Below, piece after piece: positions 42,572 through 51,168 of a DNA stretch of 51,437 nt; positions within the stretch are counted from its first letter, which is position 1; each line of letters opens with the position of its first letter. A program made the position numbers and the translations under genes. A model generated the notes under the pieces. That model was not told where the DNA came from and ran no database searches. It saw only the letters and a list, made by a program, of their open reading frames with translations. This DNA comes from Pseudomonadota bacterium (GTDB lineage Bacteria > Pseudomonadota > Gammaproteobacteria > Steroidobacterales > Steroidobacteraceae). Location: NCBI GenBank assembly GCA_021798335.1, contig JAJZMI010000169.1:1-51437 (forward strand). The letters run 5' to 3'.

Positions 42572-43402
42572 TTAGCTCCTTTGCAGGTGTTCGTGGTCCC
42601 ACTTGGTCAGGAAGTCGATCAGCTCGATCAGCTGCTGCTCGCCGCCCGCCATGTCTGGGTTGGTCTTGTACCGCCCATCGACGATGATGGTCGGCGTGGA
42701 GTCCACCTGGTAGGTCTGCTGGATCTGCTCGGCCTGCTGCAGGTGCGTGTTGACGTCGAACGAGTCATAAGCGCTGGCGAACGCCGCGGCCGAGACGCCG
42801 TTCTTCGCCGCGAACGCCTCTTGCATCCTCAAGGTGTTGCCCGGGGTGCTGCCCACCAGGATGGACTCCGAACCGGTTCGCGTCTCCAGCGCATGGATGT
42901 ATTGGAACGCCTTGCCGACCAGATCGTTCCGTCCGAGGGCCTCGAGGGTATAGAAGAGGCGGGCATGCGCCTGCTGCACCGGGCCCCACATCACCGGCAC
43001 GCGCACGAACTGCACGTAGGATGGCATGGTCTTGCGCCAGGCGCGGATGTACGGCTCGAGCGTATAGCAGTGCGGGCAGGCGAGCCAGAACACCTCCATC
43101 ACCTGCACCTTCCCGGGCGGCGCGTTGGTCGGCTGCGCCGGGGAGACCACGTCGTAGTTGATGCCGGGTTGCCACTTGGGGCTGGCCGGAAGGGCCAGCG
43201 GACTGTCCGCGGCCGAGCGGATCGAGGCGGAACCGGCGCCGCTCGAGGTGACGGGCAGCGCGGCGGTGGCGCTGGGCGAAGCGCTCGTGCTCGCAGCGCT
43301 GGTGCCATGGGCCGCGGCATTGCTCGAGACCGGCGGCTGGCGGGAACTGCAGGCGCACAGCGCCAGGGCGGCCACGGCGGACAAAGCGAGCTGGCGGATC
43401 AT
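42572..43402 (-). CDS. DsbA-like thiol:disulfide oxidoreductase, predicted lipoprotein
   Basis: This 276-residue protein starts with a lipoprotein signal (LSAVAALALCAC, lipid Cys probably C18). A Ser/Ala/Thr-rich linker of about 55 residues follows, then a DsbA domain with C109-P-H-C112 (LACPHCYTLEP) and DSTPTIIVDG as cis-proline loop. CPHC is the standard oxidising DsbA motif. Membrane-anchored DsbA variants are known in some gammaproteobacteria. It is the upstream gene of the tandem pair and probably the main oxidase; the CPFC copy looks like a duplicate with altered chemistry. Confidence 0.87.
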   Translation of the reverse strand: MIRQLALSAVAALALCACSSRQPPVSSNAAAHGTSAASTSASPSATAALPVTSSGAGSASIRSAADSPLALPASPKWQPGINYDVVSPAQPTNAPPGKVQVMEVFWLACPHCYTLEPYIRAWRKTMPSYVQFVRVPVMWGPVQQAHARLFYTLEALGRNDLVGKAFQYIHALETRTGSESILVGSTPGNTLRMQEAFAAKNGVSAAAFASAYDSFDVNTHLQQAEQIQQTYQVDSTPTIIVDGRYKTNPDMAGGEQQLIELIDFLTKWDHEHLQRS

Positions 43403-43430
43403 GATCTCGGCTACTCCTTATCTGGACTGC

Positions 43431-43607
43431 CTAACGCAAGTCTTGCTCGGACGAGGCCGCCGCCTGCATTTGCGCGCAGGTCAGGCGTTCGGCGATCGCG
43501 GACATGATCGGATCGCGGCGCCCGCCGGGGGTGCTCGCGAGGGCCAGTCCGGCCGCAGACCCCGCGAGGGTGCCCGCAACGGCCGGGAGAACACGCTTTT
43601 TCGCCAT
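43431..43607 (-). CDS. small predicted exported protein, unknown
   Basis: This 58-codon frame encodes MAKKRVLPAVAGTLAGSAAG, then a short Pro/Gly/Arg segment and an Ala/Gln/Ser-rich tail with one Cys. The N-terminus looks like a signal peptide or one membrane helix. There is no strong ribosome-binding site (GAGCGAGCC precedes the ATG) and no family is recognised. It lies between the DsbA pair (28 bases downstream) and divergent engB, so it could head that operon. Confidence 0.35.
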   Translation of the reverse strand: MAKKRVLPAVAGTLAGSAAGLALASTPGGRRDPIMSAIAERLTCAQMQAAASSEQDLR

Positions 43608-43667
43608 GGCTCGCTCGATGTGATTCCGACCCGATGGTGCGAAAGCCGGGAATTGTACACTACGAGC

Positions 43668-44249
43668 ATGAGCACATTTCCCCATGCAAAGTTTCTGCTG
43701 AGCGCCGCCGCGGCCGCGCAATTTCCCGCCGATCATGGCGCGGAGGTGGCATTCGCCGGCCGCTCGAACGCCGGCAAGTCGAGCGCCATCAATGCGCTGG
43801 TGGGGCAGCGGGCGCTCGCGCGAGCCAGCAAGACCCCGGGACGAACCCGGCTGATCAATTTCTTCGCGCTCGCCGCCGAGGCGCGCCTGGTGGACTTGCC
43901 GGGTTACGGCTATGCCAGCGCGCCGGAGCGGGAGCGGCGCGCCTGGCCGGCGCTCACCGAAGCGCTGCGCCGGCGAAGCTCGCTCCGGGGCGTGTTTCTG
44001 ATCGTGGATGCGCGCCGTGGAATCGGCGAGGGGGATGTCGCGCTGCTGCAGTGGGCGGCGGGCCGGCCGGCCCACGTGCTGCTGGCGAAGTGCGACAAGC
44101 TGTCCCGCGCCGAGGGCCGCAAGGCGCTGGCCGATGCCCGCGATGCGCTCGGCGAAGGGGCGACGGTACAGCTGTTCTCGGCACACGGCGGCGAGGGCGT
44201 CGAGCAGGCTCGGCAGGTGCTGCTCGCCTGGCTCGCGATCCACCATTAA
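43668..44249 (+). CDS. engB: ribosome biogenesis GTPase EngB/YsxC (YihA)
   Basis: This 193-residue TrmE-Era-EngA-EngB-type GTPase has G1 GRSNAGKSS, G2/G3 TPGRTRLINFF and DLPGYGYA, and a G4 region AKCDKLSR (usual TKxD is here AKCD). It is needed for 50S subunit assembly in relatives. The ATG at 43668 matches the family start. In E. coli engB lies next to polA with the Spot 42 RNA between; here a structured region and gabD lie between the two. Confidence 0.93.
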   Translation: MSTFPHAKFLLSAAAAAQFPADHGAEVAFAGRSNAGKSSAINALVGQRALARASKTPGRTRLINFFALAAEARLVDLPGYGYASAPERERRAWPALTEALRRRSSLRGVFLIVDARRGIGEGDVALLQWAAGRPAHVLLAKCDKLSRAEGRKALADARDALGEGATVQLFSAHGGEGVEQARQVLLAWLAIHH

Positions 44250-44253
44250 AAGA

Positions 44254-44280
44254 CCCCGATGGCCGCGCAGGCCATCGGGG
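44254..44280. terminator. hairpin terminator after engB
   Basis: CCCCGATGGCC (44254-44264) and GGCCATCGGGG (44270-44280) form a perfect 11-bp stem with a GCGCA loop, four bases after the engB stop. On the minus strand it is followed by TCTTTT, the classic intrinsic-terminator arrangement. On the plus strand the A-run precedes the stem and no T-run follows. It probably ends engB transcription and may act in both directions. Confidence 0.65.
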
Positions 44281-44515
44281 CAGACCAACCCGGCACAGGT
44301 CTCGTGTGAACCGGGTTTCGACCCGCTCAGGGAGGGAAGCGGGGAGTGCCGTAGCACTCGCGAAATTCGACTGGGGCCGGGCAGGGAAGTTCCGCGGGAC
44401 CGAGACTCGTCATGGCTGATAATACATACAGTTTCACGGCGGGCAGCACTGTCTCCAGAATCATGCCTCGTGCCTCGGCCGGGAGGCCGGCGCCCCGCCT
44501 TGTATCGGAGATATC
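44281..44515 (+). other. structured intergenic region, possible small RNA
   Basis: No protein is supported in these 235 bases between engB and gabD. The plus strand shows CGGGT-TTCG-ACCCG (5-bp stem, UUCG loop) followed by GAGTGC-CGTA-GCACTC (6-bp stem). Both are enclosed by GGTCTCG near 44298 and CGAGACT near 44402, which can pair. E. coli carries Spot 42, and Pseudomonas ErsA, between polA and engB. The position and foldability suggest an RNA or a gabD leader, but no known family was recognised. Confidence 0.35.
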
Positions 44516-45970
44516 ATGCTGAAACTCCGTGATTCGAGTCTGTTGCGTACGCAAGCCTATGTCGGTGGCCGTTGGATCGATGCGGATTCCGGCGCGTCCG
44601 CCACGGTCCGCAATCCGGCCACCGGCGCCACGCTCGGCACCGTACCGCAGCTCGCTCGCGCCGAGACTCGCCGGGCGATCGCGGCTGCGCATGCGGCCTT
44701 CCCGGCCTGGGCGGCCAAGACCGCGTGCGAGCGCGCGGTGCTGCTCGAGCGCTGGTACGCGCTGTTGATGGAGCAGCAGGATGATCTGGCGATGCTGATG
44801 ACCGCCGAGCAGGGCAAGCCGCTGGCGGAGGCGCGCGCGGAGATCGCCTACGCTGCCTCGTTCATTCAATGGTTCGCCGAGGAGGCCAAGCGTCTCTACG
44901 GCGAGATCATTCCGGGGCATCAGAGCGACAAGCGCCTTCTGGTGCTGCGCCAGCCGGTCGGCGTGGTCGGCGCCATCACACCATGGAACTTTCCGGCCGC
45001 GATGATCACCCGCAAGGCGGGACCGGCGCTGGCCGCCGGCTGCACGCTCGTGTGCAAGCCGGCGATCCAGACGCCGCTCTGCGCGCTCGCGCTGGCCGCG
45101 CTCGCCGAGCGCGCCGGCATTCCACCCGGCGTATTCAACATCGTCACCGGCAGCGATGCGGCCGCGATCGGCGCGGAACTCACCGGCCATCCGCTGGTGC
45201 GCAAACTCACCTTCACCGGCTCGACCGCGGTGGGCAAGACCTTGATGGCGCAATGCGCCGGCACGGTGAAGAAGATCTCGCTCGAGCTCGGCGGGAATGC
45301 GCCATTCATCGTGTTCGACGATGCCGATCTCGACGCCGCGGTTGCCGGTGCGATCGACAGCAAGTATCGCAACTCCGGCCAGACCTGCGTGTGCGCCAAC
45401 CGTCTGCTGGTGCAAGGCGGCGTGTATGATGCCTTCGCGCACAAGCTCCGTGATGCGGTCGCCACGCTGCGGGTCGGCGATGGACTGTCGGGGCCCACCG
45501 ATCAGGGACCGCTGATCGATGCGCGCGCCCTCGCCAAGGTGGAGCGCCACCTCGCCGATGCCGTGCAGAAAGGGGCGCGCCTCCTGCTTGGCGGCCATCG
45601 CCATGCGCTCGGCGGTACGTTCTTCGAGCCGACCGTGGTCGCCGACGCGACCGCCGAGATGCTGCTCGCCCGCGAAGAAACCTTCGGGCCGGTCGCACCG
45701 CTGTTCCGCTTCGACACCGAGGCCGAGGCGATCCACATGGCCAATGATACCGAGTTCGGGCTGGCCGCCTATCTCTACACGCGGGATCTGGCGCGCAGCT
45801 GGCGTGTGGCCGAGGCGCTCGAGTACGGCATCGTGGGCGTGAACACCGGACTGATCTCGACCGCGGCCGCGCCCTTCGGCGGCGTCAAGGAGTCGGGCAT
45901 CGGCCGGGAAGGCTCGCGCCACGGCATCCTGGAGTACACGGAGATGAAGTATCTGTGCGTCGGGGTGTAG
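44516..45970 (+). CDS. gabD: NADP-dependent succinate-semialdehyde dehydrogenase
   Basis: This 484-residue ALDH has catalytic C291 in NSGQTCVCANRLLVQ and E257 in LELGGNAPFIV. The C-V-C arrangement and TPWNFPAAMITRKAGPALAAGC, LTFTGSTAVGK and PFGGVKESGIGREGS are characteristic of GabD. It oxidises succinate semialdehyde to succinate at the end of GABA breakdown, possibly downstream of the gamma-aminobutyraldehyde dehydrogenase at 8.4 kb. It converges on polA with eight bases between stops. GGAG lies ten bases before the ATG. Confidence 0.92.
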   Translation: MLKLRDSSLLRTQAYVGGRWIDADSGASATVRNPATGATLGTVPQLARAETRRAIAAAHAAFPAWAAKTACERAVLLERWYALLMEQQDDLAMLMTAEQGKPLAEARAEIAYAASFIQWFAEEAKRLYGEIIPGHQSDKRLLVLRQPVGVVGAITPWNFPAAMITRKAGPALAAGCTLVCKPAIQTPLCALALAALAERAGIPPGVFNIVTGSDAAAIGAELTGHPLVRKLTFTGSTAVGKTLMAQCAGTVKKISLELGGNAPFIVFDDADLDAAVAGAIDSKYRNSGQTCVCANRLLVQGGVYDAFAHKLRDAVATLRVGDGLSGPTDQGPLIDARALAKVERHLADAVQKGARLLLGGHRHALGGTFFEPTVVADATAEMLLAREETFGPVAPLFRFDTEAEAIHMANDTEFGLAAYLYTRDLARSWRVAEALEYGIVGVNTGLISTAAAPFGGVKESGIGREGSRHGILEYTEMKYLCVGV

Positions 45971-45978
45971 CACCCGCG

Positions 45979-48780
45979 TCAATGTGCCTCGTCCCAGTTC
46001 GATCCGGTGCCGATCTCGACCCGCAGTGGCACGCGCAGCGCGGCTGCCTCGGTCATGCGGCTGCGGACCGCGGCGGTGACGGCCGCGACATGCTCACGCG
46101 GGACCTCGAGCACCAACTCGTCGTGCACCTGCATGATCAGATGCGCCTGGTCCTCGTGCCCGGTGCACCAGGCGTCGACCGAGATCATGGCGCGCTTGAT
46201 GATGTCCGCGGCGCTGCCCTGCATGGGCGCATTGATGGCACTGCGCTCGGCGTACTGGCGGGTCTGCGGATTGCCGGAGCGGATGTCCGGTAGATAGAGC
46301 CGGCGGCCGAACACCGTCTCGACATAGCCCTGCTCCCGCGCCCGCCGGCGCGTCTCGTCCATGAAGCGCCGCACGTCCGGGTAGCGTTGAAAATAGCGCT
46401 CCACGTAGCTCTGCGCCGCCGCCCGATCGATGCCGAGCTGGCGCGCCAGACCGAATGCCGACATGCCGTAGATGAGTCCGAAGTTGATGGTTTTCGCGAG
46501 CCGCCGCTGCTCGGGTGTCACCGCGGACGGCGAGATCGCGAACACCTCGGCCGCGGTCGCCTGATGGACGTCGCGCTCCTCGGCGAAGGCGCGCAGCAGA
46601 CCCTCGTCGCCCGACAGGTGCGCCATGATGCGCAGCTCGATCTGCGAGTAATCCGCCGCGAGCAGCACCTGCCCGGGCGGCGCGATGAACGCCTGGCGGA
46701 TGCGCCGCCCCTCGGGCGTGCGGATCGGAATGTTCTGCAGGTTGGGGTCCGTGGACGACAGCCGGCCGGTCTGCGCCACCGCCTGATGATAGGAGGTGTG
46801 GACGCGCCCGGTGCGTGGGTTGATCTGCTCGGGGAGTTTCTCGGCATAGGTCGACTTCAGCTTGGCGAGCGCGCGATAGTCGAGCACCGTGCGCGGCAGC
46901 GGATACGCCGCCGAGAGCTCCTCCAGCACGTCTTCGGCCGTGGACGGCTGCCCGGTCGGGGTCTTGCGCAGCACCGGCAGGCCGAGCTTCTCGAACAGCA
47001 CCTCGCGGAGCTGTTTGGGCGAATCGATGTTGAACGCCGAGCCGGCCTCCTCGTGCGCTTGCCCGACGAGCTGCGCCATGCGCGCGGCCAGCTCACCGCT
47101 TTGGGCGCGCAACCGCTCACGGTCGATGAGCACGCCGCGGCGCTCCATGCGCAGCAGCACCGGTACCAGCGGCTGTTCGATGTCCGTGTAGAGGCGTTCC
47201 AGGGCCGGGATACTCGTGATCTTGGGCCACAGCGTCCGATGCAGCTGCAACGTGATGTCGGCGTCCTCGGCGGCGTATTCGGCGGCCCGGGCGATCGGTA
47301 CCTGGCTGAAGGGAATGGCCTTGGCGCCCTTGCCGGCGAGCGCCTCGTAGGCAATGGTGTGGACCCCGAGGTACCGGCGCGCGGCCGAGTCCATGTCATG
47401 GCGCGTAGCCACGCTGTCCCACACGTAGGACTCGAGCATGCTGTCGTAGCGCATCCCCGCGAGGGCGATGCCGTGATTGGCCAGTACGTGCGCGTCGTAT
47501 TTCAGATGATGGCCGAGCTTGCCGCGGCGCGGGTCCTCGAGCAGGGGCCGCAGAGCCTCGAGTGTCTCGGTGCGATCGAGCTGGGCCGGCGCGTCCGCGT
47601 AGTCGTGCGCGAGCGGCACGTAGGCAGCCTTGCCCGGCTCGACGCTGAACGACAGGCCGACGATCTGCGCCTGCATGTAATCGAGACTGGTGGTCTCGGT
47701 GTCGAAGGCAATCAGCTCGGCCCGTTCCAACTGGGTCAACCAGTGCTGGAGGTCCGCACGTGTCAGGACCGTCGCGTAATCCCGCGCCGCCGGCGCTGCG
47801 GCCGGCCGCTGGGGCATGGTGTCGGCGTGCTCGGCCGTACCGCCGTCCACCGCGGCGCCCGCGGCGGCTGGCGCGTCCGCCCGTTGCTCGGCATCGGCAT
47901 CGGCCCGACCCGCCGCGGCCGGGTGCTCCTGGTCGAGCTGATGCAGCAGCGCGCGCAGGTCGAAGCGCGAATACAGGGCGCGCAGGCGCGGCACGTCGGG
48001 TTCGCCGGGCGCCAGATCATTCGGACCCAACGGCAGATCAACATCGGTGCGAATGGTCGCGAGCTGGCGCGACAGCTCCAGCGTGGCGAGCCCGGCGCGC
48101 AGGTTCTCACCCACCTTGCCGCCGATCTCGCTCGCATGTGCGACGAGGTTGTCGAGCGAGCCGTACTGCGCGAGCAGCCTGGCCGCGGTCTTCGGTCCGA
48201 CCTGCCGGATTCCCGGGATGTTGTCCGAGCTGTCGCCTGCGAGCGCCAGATAATCGACGATCTGCTCGGGCATGACATCGAACTTCGACTTCACCCCCGC
48301 GCGGTCGAGCCGCATATTGTTCATCGTGTTGATCAGCGTGATCGAGCCGTCCACCAGCTGCGCCATGTCCTTGTCGCCGGTGCAGATCACCACCCGGCTC
48401 CCGGCGGCGGCCGCGCGCCGTGCCAGCGTGCCGATCACGTCGTCGGCTTCGACGCCCGCGACGCGCAGCAGCGGCAGGCCCTGCGCGGCGATGATCTCCA
48501 GCAGCGGGATCACCTGAGCGCGCAGTTCCTGCGGCATCGACGGGCGGTGCGCCTTGTAGGCGGTGAACAGCTCGTCGCGGAAGGTCTTGCCGGGCGCATC
48601 GAACACCACCGCGACGCGTGGTGCCGGGTATTCCCGCAGGAACTTCGCCAGCATGTTGAGCACCCCGAGCACAGCTCCGGTCGGCTCGCCCTGCGAGCTG
48701 GTCAGTGGCGGCAGGGCATGGAATGCGCGATAGAGATACGACGAGCCGTCGAAGAGCACCAGGTCCGGGATGTCGGGCAT
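45979..48780 (-). CDS. polA: DNA polymerase I
   Basis: This 933-residue enzyme has all three activities. The N-terminal 5'-3' exonuclease domain occupies about residues 1-290 (DGSSYLYRAFHALPPL, GVEADDVIGTLA). A Pro/Ala-rich linker follows. The 3'-5' exonuclease domain from about 335 has an intact DxE (FDTETTS). The polymerase domain has motif A DYSQIELRIMAHLSGDE, motif B RRLAKTINFGLIYGMS and motif C QVHDELVLEVP. It fills gaps in repair and replaces RNA primers. The start ATG at 48780 matches the family; the linker is more Ala-rich than in E. coli. Confidence 0.97.
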   Translation of the reverse strand: MPDIPDLVLFDGSSYLYRAFHALPPLTSSQGEPTGAVLGVLNMLAKFLREYPAPRVAVVFDAPGKTFRDELFTAYKAHRPSMPQELRAQVIPLLEIIAAQGLPLLRVAGVEADDVIGTLARRAAAAGSRVVICTGDKDMAQLVDGSITLINTMNNMRLDRAGVKSKFDVMPEQIVDYLALAGDSSDNIPGIRQVGPKTAARLLAQYGSLDNLVAHASEIGGKVGENLRAGLATLELSRQLATIRTDVDLPLGPNDLAPGEPDVPRLRALYSRFDLRALLHQLDQEHPAAAGRADADAEQRADAPAAAGAAVDGGTAEHADTMPQRPAAAPAARDYATVLTRADLQHWLTQLERAELIAFDTETTSLDYMQAQIVGLSFSVEPGKAAYVPLAHDYADAPAQLDRTETLEALRPLLEDPRRGKLGHHLKYDAHVLANHGIALAGMRYDSMLESYVWDSVATRHDMDSAARRYLGVHTIAYEALAGKGAKAIPFSQVPIARAAEYAAEDADITLQLHRTLWPKITSIPALERLYTDIEQPLVPVLLRMERRGVLIDRERLRAQSGELAARMAQLVGQAHEEAGSAFNIDSPKQLREVLFEKLGLPVLRKTPTGQPSTAEDVLEELSAAYPLPRTVLDYRALAKLKSTYAEKLPEQINPRTGRVHTSYHQAVAQTGRLSSTDPNLQNIPIRTPEGRRIRQAFIAPPGQVLLAADYSQIELRIMAHLSGDEGLLRAFAEERDVHQATAAEVFAISPSAVTPEQRRLAKTINFGLIYGMSAFGLARQLGIDRAAAQSYVERYFQRYPDVRRFMDETRRRAREQGYVETVFGRRLYLPDIRSGNPQTRQYAERSAINAPMQGSAADIIKRAMISVDAWCTGHEDQAHLIMQVHDELVLEVPREHVAAVTAAVRSRMTEAAALRVPLRVEIGTGSNWDEAH

Positions 48781-48812
48781 GCACCCAGTATAACGAACGC
48801 CTGCCGCAGCGC

Positions 48813-49031
48813 TTACGGTGCCGGCGGACTCGCGGTTCCCTCGTCGGAGCGTTTCCGGGCGGCCCGCCTCGGGTCGCGCAGCGGGGATTTTGCCGCGCTA
48901 GAGGGCGCCGGATGCGTGACCACGGCGGCTCTGCGCGCCGGCAGGTAGAGGGGGCCCCTGAACCCACAGGCCGCGCAGCTCAACAGCAAACAGATCCCGC
49001 CGGCGATGAGACGCGTGCTGCGCGCGATCAT
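48813..49031 (-). CDS. lptM: LptM-type small lipoprotein (YifL family)
   Basis: This 72-residue lipoprotein has an N-terminal signal ending LLLSCAA-C, with lipid anchor C22, directly followed by GFRGPLYLP, the motif shared by LptM/YifL proteins (CGxxGPLYxP). The rest is basic and disordered. LptM is reported to help LptD mature at the LPS translocon by mimicking LPS. In E. coli it precedes dapF; here it lies instead upstream of polA and far from dapF (37 kb). It is short but well supported by the motif. Confidence 0.8.
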   Translation of the reverse strand: MIARSTRLIAGGICLLLSCAACGFRGPLYLPARRAAVVTHPAPSSAAKSPLRDPRRAARKRSDEGTASPPAP

Positions 49032-49038
49032 GAGAGCC

Positions 49039-49476
49039 TCACGTTGCCGCCGCCCCGCGCGCTACGACCGCCAACGTCAGGCGCGAGACGCAGATCAGCC
49101 GCTCGCGCTCGTCACGGATCTCGATGCCCCAGACCTGGCTGCGATGGCCGATGTGAAAGGGTCGCGCCGTCGCGGTGACCCTGCCGCCGCTCACCGCGCG
49201 CAGGTGGTTGGCGTTGAGTTCCTGGCCGAGGCACATGAAGCGCTCCGGATCGATGCAGAGGTTCGCCGCTACGCTGCCGACGGTCTCGGCCAGAGCGGCC
49301 GATACGCCGCCGTGCAGGACGCCGTAGGGTTGGTGGAGATCGGGCGTAACCTCGAGCGTTGCCTGCAGATAGTCTGCCCCGATGTCCGACAGCCGAACGC
49401 CGATGCGATCGGCGAACCCGCCGCGCGCGACCTGGGCCAGGGATTGGCGCGAAATGTCGCCGAACCAGATGCTCAT
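49039..49476 (-). CDS. hotdog-fold acyl-CoA thioesterase (YdiI/PaaI type)
   Basis: This 145-residue protein matches the YdiI/MenI/PaaI-type hotdog thioesterases. It has HQPYGVLHGGVSAALAETVGSV, with the catalytic Glu on the central helix and the HGG oxyanion turn, ELNANHLRAVSGGRVTATA and SQVWGIEIRDERERLICVSRLT. E. coli relatives hydrolyse 1,4-dihydroxynaphthoyl-CoA and aryl-CoA; the substrate here is uncertain. The ATG at 49476 (MSIWFGD) was chosen to fit family length. It runs toward lptM with a seven-base gap. Confidence 0.85.
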   Translation of the reverse strand: MSIWFGDISRQSLAQVARGGFADRIGVRLSDIGADYLQATLEVTPDLHQPYGVLHGGVSAALAETVGSVAANLCIDPERFMCLGQELNANHLRAVSGGRVTATARPFHIGHRSQVWGIEIRDERERLICVSRLTLAVVARGAAAT

Positions 49477-49627
49477 GCGGCCGATTCTAGCCCGGAACGC
49501 GCGCGGCCCGCAGGGGTCTGGAGGGCTGAGACGCCGCACGCGGACGTTTCCTCGACATCGCGACTTCCCGCCGTTGCACCGGCGGTGGCACTCTTGGCGC
49601 CATCCTTCGTGCCTTGAAAGAGAGCGC

Positions 49628-50269
49628 GTGTCCGTGAAGCTCTACACATACTACCGCAGCTCCGCCGCCTACCGGGTCCGCATCGCCCTGAACCTCAAGG
49701 GCATTGCCTATGAGCAGGTGCCCGTGGACCTGCGCGCGGGTGCGCAGCGCGCGGCCGAGTACCTGGAACACAACCCGCAGGGTCTGGTGCCGAGCCTGCA
49801 GGACGGCGGCGCGACGCTCGGTCAGTCGCTCGCCATCATCGAGTACCTCGAGGAGAGGCACCCCGAGCCGCCGCTGCTGCCCGGCACGGCGCTCGATCGC
49901 GCACGCGTGCGCGCACTGGCGCTCGCCGTCGCCTGCGACCTGCATCCGCTGAACAACCAGCGTGTATTAAACTACCTGCGCGGGCCGCTGGTGCAGGATG
50001 AGAGCGCGGTCGAGGCATGGTATCGGCACTGGATCGCCGAAGGCTTCCGCGCCCTGGAGCAGATGGCGCGGCATACGAGCGACGGCCATCACCTGTATGG
50101 CGGGCATGTCACCCTGGCCGACGTCTGTCTCGCCCCGCAGGTCTTCAACGCCCGGCGCTTCAACTGTGACCTCGCGCCCTACCCGACTCTGTGCAGCGTC
50201 GACGCGTATCTCGCGACGCTTCCGGCCTTCGCCGCCGCCGCGCCCGCGGCGCAGCCGGATGCGCCCTGA
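49628..50269 (+). CDS. maiA: zeta-class glutathione transferase, maleylacetoacetate isomerase
   Basis: This 213-residue protein has the zeta GST signature SSAAYRVRIALNLKG (classically SSCxWRVRIAL; the Cys is Ala here), the glutathione-binding GQSLAIIEYLEE, and a C-terminal helical domain with LYGGHVTLADVCLAPQVFNARRF. It isomerises maleylacetoacetate to fumarylacetoacetate in tyrosine breakdown, although no other genes of that path are nearby. The start is GTG at 49628. The missing Cys in the signature may alter activity, but the serine pair used for glutathione activation is present. Confidence 0.85.
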   Translation: MSVKLYTYYRSSAAYRVRIALNLKGIAYEQVPVDLRAGAQRAAEYLEHNPQGLVPSLQDGGATLGQSLAIIEYLEERHPEPPLLPGTALDRARVRALALAVACDLHPLNNQRVLNYLRGPLVQDESAVEAWYRHWIAEGFRALEQMARHTSDGHHLYGGHVTLADVCLAPQVFNARRFNCDLAPYPTLCSVDAYLATLPAFAAAAPAAQPDAP

Positions 50270-50277
50270 CGTGCCGC

Positions 50278-51168
50278 TCAGGCGTGCGGATCGCCGTTCC
50301 TGGCGGGCTCGAACAGCTCGGTTTTCAGGCGGAAGATCGCCGAGATGTCCTCGTCACCGTGGCCACGGGCGATGAGCTCGGCGTATTCTTCCAACATGCG
50401 CTCGACCATCGGCAGTGAGACGCCGAACCGCGCCGCCATGTCGCGGCAGATGGTCAGATCCTTGGCGTGCAGCCGGACGCGGAAGCCCGCCGGATAGCTG
50501 CCGCGGAGCATGTTGGGCGCGCGATGCACGAAGTACCAGCTCGAGCCGGCGCCCTTGCTCAGCGTCTCGATGAGCTTCTCGAGCGGCAGGCCCTGCGCGT
50601 GTGCGAACGCCATCGCTTCGGCGACCGCCTCGATGATGCCGGCGCACATGATCTGATTGGTGGCTTTGGCGGCCTGGCCGCTGCCGACCGGTCCGAACAG
50701 CGTCACGGTGCGGCCCAGGGCTTGCAGCACGGGACGGGCCCGCTCGAAGGGCTCGGGGTCCCCGCCGCACATGATCGCGAGCGTGCCATCGCGCGCGCCC
50801 TCCACGCCGCCGCTCACCGGGCAGTCGAGAAAGCTCACATCCCGGGGGCGAAGCAGATCGGCGGCGCGGCGCGCGGTGTCCGCGGCCGTGGTGGAGCAGT
50901 CGATCAGCAGCGCGCCGGCGGAAAATCCCACGGTGAGCGCGCCCGCCATTTCCAACACATCGGCATCCGCCGAGACACAAGTCACCACCACCTCGACGCT
51001 CGCGGCCAGCTCGGCCGGCGATGCGCTGGGAGTGACGCCGAGCTCTTCCGCGAGCCTCTGGGCCTTGTGCGGCGTACGGTTCCAGATCGCGCTCAGCAGG
51101 CCCGCCTTGTGCAGATTGCGGGCCATGTGCATACCCATCGCGCCGAGTCCGACGAATCCCACACGCAT
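50278..51168 (-). CDS. NAD(P)-dependent beta-hydroxyacid dehydrogenase (HIBADH family)
   Basis: This 296-residue enzyme has the Rossmann motif VGFVGLGAMGMHMARNL, DCPVSGGVEGARDGTLAIMCGG (the family substrate-binding loop), GPVGSGQAAKATNQIM with the catalytic lysine, and a helical C-terminal domain with RLHAKDLTICRDMA. The family reduces or oxidises 3-hydroxyisobutyrate, tartronate semialdehyde, L-serine and related acids. The exact substrate is not shown. The ATG at 51168 gives the canonical N-terminus; GGAGGGG lies upstream. It converges on maiA with eight bases between stops. Confidence 0.85.
   Translation of the reverse strand: MRVGFVGLGAMGMHMARNLHKAGLLSAIWNRTPHKAQRLAEELGVTPSASPAELAASVEVVVTCVSADADVLEMAGALTVGFSAGALLIDCSTTAADTARRAADLLRPRDVSFLDCPVSGGVEGARDGTLAIMCGGDPEPFERARPVLQALGRTVTLFGPVGSGQAAKATNQIMCAGIIEAVAEAMAFAHAQGLPLEKLIETLSKGAGSSWYFVHRAPNMLRGSYPAGFRVRLHAKDLTICRDMAARFGVSLPMVERMLEEYAELIARGHGDEDISAIFRLKTELFEPARNGDPHA

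Noticed and set aside
44300-44400. Signal recognition particle (4.5S) RNA
   Set aside because: AGGGAGGGAAGCGGGG superficially recalls the SRP domain IV loop, but the GGAA tetraloop and conserved symmetric internal loop are not formed.
46387-48948. Long plus-strand open frame opposite polA
   Set aside because: A shadow of polA with no recognisable domain; polA is unambiguous.
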